In this document: positions 59,965 to 64,000 of the stretch, one piece after another | How positions within the stretch are numbered: the stretch's first letter is position 1 | Layout of the letters: each line of letters opens with the position of its first letter | From: Pseudomonas sp. Irchel s3h14 | GTDB lineage: Bacteria > Pseudomonadota > Gammaproteobacteria > Pseudomonadales > Pseudomonadaceae | Assembly: GCF_900187425.1 (NCBI RefSeq) | Contig: NZ_FYDJ01000005.1 | Span: 248,001-312,000, forward strand | DNA length: 64,000 nt | Reading direction: 5' to 3' | The notes under the pieces: generated by a model | Databases searched by the model: none | Told to the model about the DNA's origin: nothing | The model's input: only the letters and a program-made list of their open reading frames with translations | Program-made: the position numbers and the translations under genes

Positions 59965-61380
59965 ATGATGAGCAACCAGATTCCGGTACACGACGTCACC
60001 CCTGCCAAGAACGCGAACAACAGCGTCGACCTCTACGCCTCTCGAGAAAAAATCTACACCCGCGCCTTCACCGGCCTGTTCCGCAACCTGCGGATGATGG
60101 GCGGTGCCGGGCTGTTTCTGTTGTATTTCGGTACGGTCTGGCTGAGCTGGGGCGGCCATCAGGCCGTCTGGTGGAACCTGCCGGAACGCAAATTCTTCAT
60201 CTTTGGCGCAACCTTCTGGCCTCAGGACTTCATCCTGCTCTCGGGGATCTTGATCGTCAGCGCCTTCGGCCTGTTCTTCATTACCGTGTACGCCGGACGG
60301 GTCTGGTGCGGCTATACCTGCCCGCAGAGTGTCTGGACCTGGATTTTCATGTGGTGCGAGAAGGTCACCGAAGGCGACCGCAACCAGCGCATCAAGCTCG
60401 ACAAAGCTCCCATGAGCGCCAACAAATTCCTGCGCAAATTCAGCAAACACACGATGTGGCTGTTGATCGGTTTTGTGACCGGCATGACCTTCGTCGGTTA
60501 CTTCTCGCCGATCCGCGAACTGACCATCGACTTCTTCACCGGCGAAGCCGACGGCTGGTCGTATTTCTGGGTCGGTTTCTTCACCCTCGCCACCTACGGC
60601 AATGCCGGCTGGTTGCGCGAGCAGGTGTGCATTTACATGTGCCCGTACGCGCGCTTCCAGAGCGTGATGTTCGATAAAGACACCCTGATCGTTTCCTACG
60701 ACCCGCGTCGTGGTGAAGGCCGCGGCCCGCGCAAGAAAGGCGCCGACTACAAGGCCATGGGCCTGGGCGACTGCATCGACTGCACCATGTGCGTCCAGGT
60801 CTGCCCGACCGGTATCGACATCCGCGACGGCCTGCAAGTCGAATGCATCGGCTGTGCGGCCTGCATCGATGCCTGCGACAGCATCATGGACAAGATGGAT
60901 TACCCGCGCGGCCTGATCAGCTACACCACCGAGCACAACCTGTCCGGGCAAAAAACCAATAAACTGCGCCCGCGCCTGATTGGCTATGCCACGGTGCTGC
61001 TGGCGATGATCGCCTTGCTGATGACCGCGTTCTTCATGCGTTCGCTGGTCGGTTTCGACGTCAGCAAGGACCGCGTGCTGTACCGCGAGAACGCCGAAGG
61101 CCGGATCGAAAACGTCTACAGCCTGAAGATCATGAACAAGGATCAGCGCGACCACACCTACGTGCTCGAAGCCGCTGGCCTGCCGGACCTCAAGCTGCAA
61201 GGCAAGCGCGAGATCAAGGTCGCCGCCGGGGAAATTTTCAGCCAGCCGGTCGAACTGTCCAGCGCACCGGAAAAACTGCCATCGAGCACCAACGAGGTGA
61301 AATTCATCCTCAAGGATGCCGATGACGACAGCGTCCACATTGAAGCCAAGAGCCGGTTCATCGGCCCACAAGTTCGTTGA
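59965..61380 (+). CDS. ccoG: cbb3 oxidase accessory protein CcoG (polyferredoxin)
   Basis: A 471-aa inner-membrane iron-sulfur protein needed for cbb3 assembly, thought to reduce copper for the oxidase. Membrane helices at the N-terminal third include CGYTCPQSVWTWIF and EQVCIYMCPYARFQ cysteine pairs. Two 4Fe-4S ferredoxin clusters follow near residues 270-310 (CIDCTMCVQVCPTG and CIGCAACIDACDS). A C-terminal immunoglobulin-like periplasmic domain ends the protein. Two adjacent ATGs (59965, 59968) are possible starts. First gene of ccoGHI. Confidence 0.95.
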   Translation: MMSNQIPVHDVTPAKNANNSVDLYASREKIYTRAFTGLFRNLRMMGGAGLFLLYFGTVWLSWGGHQAVWWNLPERKFFIFGATFWPQDFILLSGILIVSAFGLFFITVYAGRVWCGYTCPQSVWTWIFMWCEKVTEGDRNQRIKLDKAPMSANKFLRKFSKHTMWLLIGFVTGMTFVGYFSPIRELTIDFFTGEADGWSYFWVGFFTLATYGNAGWLREQVCIYMCPYARFQSVMFDKDTLIVSYDPRRGEGRGPRKKGADYKAMGLGDCIDCTMCVQVCPTGIDIRDGLQVECIGCAACIDACDSIMDKMDYPRGLISYTTEHNLSGQKTNKLRPRLIGYATVLLAMIALLMTAFFMRSLVGFDVSKDRVLYRENAEGRIENVYSLKIMNKDQRDHTYVLEAAGLPDLKLQGKREIKVAAGEIFSQPVELSSAPEKLPSSTNEVKFILKDADDDSVHIEAKSRFIGPQVR

Positions 61381-61391
61381 GAGAAGTGATC

Positions 61392-61931
61392 ATGCCCACA
61401 GCAACTGCCGCAAGCCCCTGGTACAAGCACCTTTGGCCGTGGATCATCATCGCCATCCTGGCGTGTTCCGTGACCCTGACCTTGTCCATGGTGACGATCG
61501 CGGTGAACAACCCGGACAACCTGGTCAACGACAACTATTACGAGGCCGGCAAAGGCATCAACCGCTCCCTCGACCGTGAATTGCTGGCGCAGACCCTGCT
61601 GCTGCGCGCCAGCGTGCATCTGGACGGCGTGACCGGCGAAGTCGACCTGCGTCTGAGCGGCAACAGCCAACCCAAAACCCTGGAGCTGAACCTGATCTCG
61701 CCGACCCAGCCGGAGAAGGATCGCAAGATCACCCTGGCACGCAGCGAAACCGAACAGGGCCGCTACATTGGCCAGTTGAACGATAAGGTCGACGGTCGCC
61801 GTTTTGTAGAACTGCTGGGCGTGCAGGATGACAAGACCTGGCGCATGTTCGAAGAAGAACAGGTCAGCCATGACAAGGATCTGCTGCTGGGTGATGAACC
61901 GCTGCAAGGCGCCGAAGACCTGAAGAAGTAA
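61392..61931 (+). CDS. ccoH: cbb3 oxidase assembly protein CcoH (FixH)
   Basis: A 179-aa membrane-anchored FixH-family protein. One N-terminal helix (WPWIIIAILACSVTLTLSMVT) and a periplasmic FixH domain with the conserved NPDNLVNDNYYEAGKGINR segment. Needed for assembly of cbb3 oxidase in relatives. The ATG at 61392 has GAGAAG upstream and lies 11 bases after ccoG. Confidence 0.93.
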   Translation: MPTATAASPWYKHLWPWIIIAILACSVTLTLSMVTIAVNNPDNLVNDNYYEAGKGINRSLDRELLAQTLLLRASVHLDGVTGEVDLRLSGNSQPKTLELNLISPTQPEKDRKITLARSETEQGRYIGQLNDKVDGRRFVELLGVQDDKTWRMFEEEQVSHDKDLLLGDEPLQGAEDLKK

Positions 61932-61940
61932 GCCTTACCC

Positions 61941-62052
61941 TGATCGTTCCCACGCTCTGCGTGGGAACGCAGCCAGGGACGCTCCGCGTCCCAGCCGAAG
62001 CGGACGCGGAGCGTCCGGGGAGGCATTCCCACGCAGAGCGTGGGAACGATCA
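61941..62052. repeat. Long inverted repeat, family 4, inside ccoGHI
   Basis: It occupies the whole gap between the ccoH stop and the ccoI start. The ends are inverted copies of the GATCGTTCCCACGC motif, with an inner GC-rich palindrome. The same family occurs at 43669 and 50564. Confidence 0.85.
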
Positions 62053-62066
62053 TCGGACTACGCCTC

Positions 62067-64000
62067 ATGAACACTCCACTCCCCTGCTACCACTGCGCCC
62101 TGCCCGTCCCGGCCGGCAGCCGCTTCACCGCTGCCGTCCTCGGTGAAACCCGCGAGTTCTGCTGCCCGGGTTGTCAGGCCGTGGCCGAAGCCATCGTGTC
62201 CGGCGGACTGGAAACCTATTACCAGCATCGCAGCGAGTCATCGGCCAACCCCGAAGCGCTGCCGGTGCAGTTGGTGGATGAACTGGCGCTGTACGACCGC
62301 GCCGACGTGCAAGCCCCCTTCGTCCGCCACGAAGGCGAACTCGCCGAAACCACCCTGTTGATGGAAGGCATCAGTTGCGCCGCCTGCGGCTGGCTGATCG
62401 AGAAACACCTGCGTGGCTTGCCGGCGGTGGCCGAAGCGCGCCTGAACCTGTCCAACCATCGCCTGCATGTGCGCTGGGCCGATGCGCAACTGCCGCTGAG
62501 CCAGGTACTCAGCGAATTGCGCCACATCGGTTACGCCGCGCACCCCTATCAGGCCGACCGCGCCAGCGAACAACTGGCCAGCGAAAACCGCCTGGCCCTG
62601 CGCCAACTCGGCGTAGCCGGGCTGCTGTGGTTCCAGGCGATGATGGCGACCATGGCCACCTGGCCGGAATTCAACATCGACCTCAGTCCCGAACTGCACA
62701 CCATCCTGCGTTGGGTCGCGCTGTTCCTCACCACTCCGATCGTGTTCTACAGCTGCGCACCATTCTTCAAAGGCGCCATGCGTGACTTGCGCACCCGCCA
62801 CCTGACCATGGACGTTTCGGTGTCGCTGGCGATTGGCAGCGCCTACATCGCCGGGATCTGGACCTCGATCACCGGCGTCGGCGAACTGTATTTCGATGCG
62901 GTCGGCATGTTCGCACTGTTCCTGCTGGCCGGGCGTTATCTGGAGCGTCGCGCCCGCGAACGTACCGCCGCCGCCACCGCACAACTGGTCAATCTATTGC
63001 CCGCCTCGTGTCTGCGCCTGAGTGCCGACGGCCAGAGCGAGCGGATCCTGCTCAGCGAACTGCGCGTCGGCGATCAAGTGCTGGTGCACCCCGGCGCGAT
63101 CCTCCCGGCTGACGGCAAGATCCTCGACGGCCAGTCGAGCATCGACGAATCCCTGCTGACCGGCGAATACCTGCCACAGCCGCGCACGCCGGGCGATGCC
63201 GTCACCGCCGGCACCCTGAACGTCGAAGGTGCATTGACCGTGGAAGTCCTGGCCCTTGGCCAGGACACCCGACTGTCCGCCATCGTCCGTCTGCTGGACC
63301 GCGCTCAGGCCGAGAAGCCGCGACTGGCGGAAATTGCCGACCGCGCCGCGCAGTGGTTCCTGCTGCTGTCGCTGATTGCCGCCGCCGTCATCGGCCTGAT
63401 CTGGTGGGAACTGGATTCGTCGCGAGCCTTCTGGATTGTGTTGGCGATGCTCGTTGCAACGTGCCCGTGCGCCCTGTCCCTGGCCACACCGACCGCCCTC
63501 ACCGCCGCCACCGGCACACTGCACAAACTCGGCTTGCTGCTGACTCGCGGCCATGTGCTGGAAGGTCTGAACCAGATCGACACAGTAATTTTCGACAAGA
63601 CCGGCACACTCACCGAAGGGCGCCTGGCGTTGCGTTCGATCCGCCCGCTCGGCGCGCTCAACAGCGATCAATGCCTGAGCCTGGCCGCCGCCCTGGAAAA
63701 CCGCTCTGAGCACCCGATCGCCCGCGCGTTTGGTCGGGCGCCGCTGGCCGCCGAAGAAGTCCACAGCACGCCGGGGCTAGGCCTCGAAGGCTTGGTCGGT
63801 GAACAACGCCTGCGCATCGGCCAACCGGGTTTTGTCTGTGAACTCAGTGGTGCTGCCGTGCCATCGATGCCGGACGAAGCCGGTCAATGGCTGTTGCTTG
63901 GCGACAGCCAGGGGCCGCTGGCATGGTTTGTTCTCGACGACCGTCTGCGTGCCGACGCGCCCGCCCTGCTCGCGGCCTGCAAGGCTCGCGGCTGGCGCAC
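62067..64000 (+). CDS. ccoI: Copper-transporting P-type ATPase CcoI (partial, right edge)
   Basis: The gene runs off the right edge after 644 codons. An N-terminal cysteine cluster (FCCPGC) is followed by a metal-binding GISCAACGW motif (Cys104, Cys107). The membrane domain carries CPC at 466-468 (VATCPCALS). The phosphorylation motif DKTGT begins at 510, and SEHPIARA near 549 lies in the nucleotide-binding domain. This is a P1B-type ATPase. CcoI (FixI) exports copper to build the CuB centre of cbb3 oxidase. It is separated from ccoH by a 112-base palindromic repeat and has only a weak Shine-Dalgarno. Confidence 0.93.
   Translation, partial: MNTPLPCYHCALPVPAGSRFTAAVLGETREFCCPGCQAVAEAIVSGGLETYYQHRSESSANPEALPVQLVDELALYDRADVQAPFVRHEGELAETTLLMEGISCAACGWLIEKHLRGLPAVAEARLNLSNHRLHVRWADAQLPLSQVLSELRHIGYAAHPYQADRASEQLASENRLALRQLGVAGLLWFQAMMATMATWPEFNIDLSPELHTILRWVALFLTTPIVFYSCAPFFKGAMRDLRTRHLTMDVSVSLAIGSAYIAGIWTSITGVGELYFDAVGMFALFLLAGRYLERRARERTAAATAQLVNLLPASCLRLSADGQSERILLSELRVGDQVLVHPGAILPADGKILDGQSSIDESLLTGEYLPQPRTPGDAVTAGTLNVEGALTVEVLALGQDTRLSAIVRLLDRAQAEKPRLAEIADRAAQWFLLLSLIAAAVIGLIWWELDSSRAFWIVLAMLVATCPCALSLATPTALTAATGTLHKLGLLLTRGHVLEGLNQIDTVIFDKTGTLTEGRLALRSIRPLGALNSDQCLSLAAALENRSEHPIARAFGRAPLAAEEVHSTPGLGLEGLVGEQRLRIGQPGFVCELSGAAVPSMPDEAGQWLLLGDSQGPLAWFVLDDRLRADAPALLAACKARGWR

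Overview
The window is a contiguous piece of a GC-rich gammaproteobacterial chromosome. Gene content and order (lolCDE, sthA, mfd, nagZ-psrA-lexA-sulA, topA-fadAB, pdxB, acnA, aer, two tandem cbb3 oxidase operons, ccoGHI) match Pseudomonas. Long palindromic intergenic repeats of four families point to the P. fluorescens group. I see no prophage, transposase, CRISPR array, tRNA or rRNA; almost everything is core genome. Both edges cut a gene (a LolC/E permease on the left, ccoI on the right).

Layout. 1-3040: lipoprotein-release transporter (minus strand), with a strong hairpin plus T-tract between lolD and lolE. 3135-8528: PilZ protein, glycerophosphodiesterase, soluble transhydrogenase, ApbE lipoprotein and an MFS carboxylate carrier. 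8714-14566: a long-form GAPDH divergent from mfd, across an intergenic region rich in repeated ACTACAT half-sites. 14578-20721: two convergent, paralogous SNF2 helicases with SWIM zinc fingers. 20768-24716: purine-salvage phosphorylase, nagZ, psrA, then lexA-sulA. 24811-32298: small conserved proteins, topA, a DUF1653 protein and the fadBA beta-oxidation complex. 32299-38024: a possible small transcript, a membrane-anchored unknown, a universal stress protein, ABC-F uup and a lytic transglycosylase. 38062-44866: ABC exporter, a small conserved protein, pdxB, MATE pump, tusA and rlmM. 45089-50535: acnA, CPBP protease and the aerotaxis receptor aer. 50674-64000: hydrolase, ccoNOQP-2, ccoNOQP-1, an inserted secreted metallophosphoesterase, then ccoGHI.

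Functional themes. The right third is a microaerobic respiration and oxygen-taxis block: Aer, two complete cbb3 oxidases and their assembly factors. Near-consensus Anr/Fnr boxes lie upstream of the first oxidase operon and upstream of ccoG, while the second oxidase operon has only a poor match. The centre is a stress and lipid regulon block: two overlapping PsrA palindromes in front of psrA, and two SOS boxes in front of lexA-sulA.

The observations most worth following are: the repeated half-sites in the gap-mfd intergenic region; the twin SWIM-SNF2 helicases; the possible small RNA or mini-ORF between fadB and its neighbour; the terminator inside lolCDE; the phosphoesterase inserted into the cbb3 locus; and the palindromic repeat inside ccoGHI. 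None of these amounts to an obviously new multi-gene system. The rest is well-known Pseudomonas biology.
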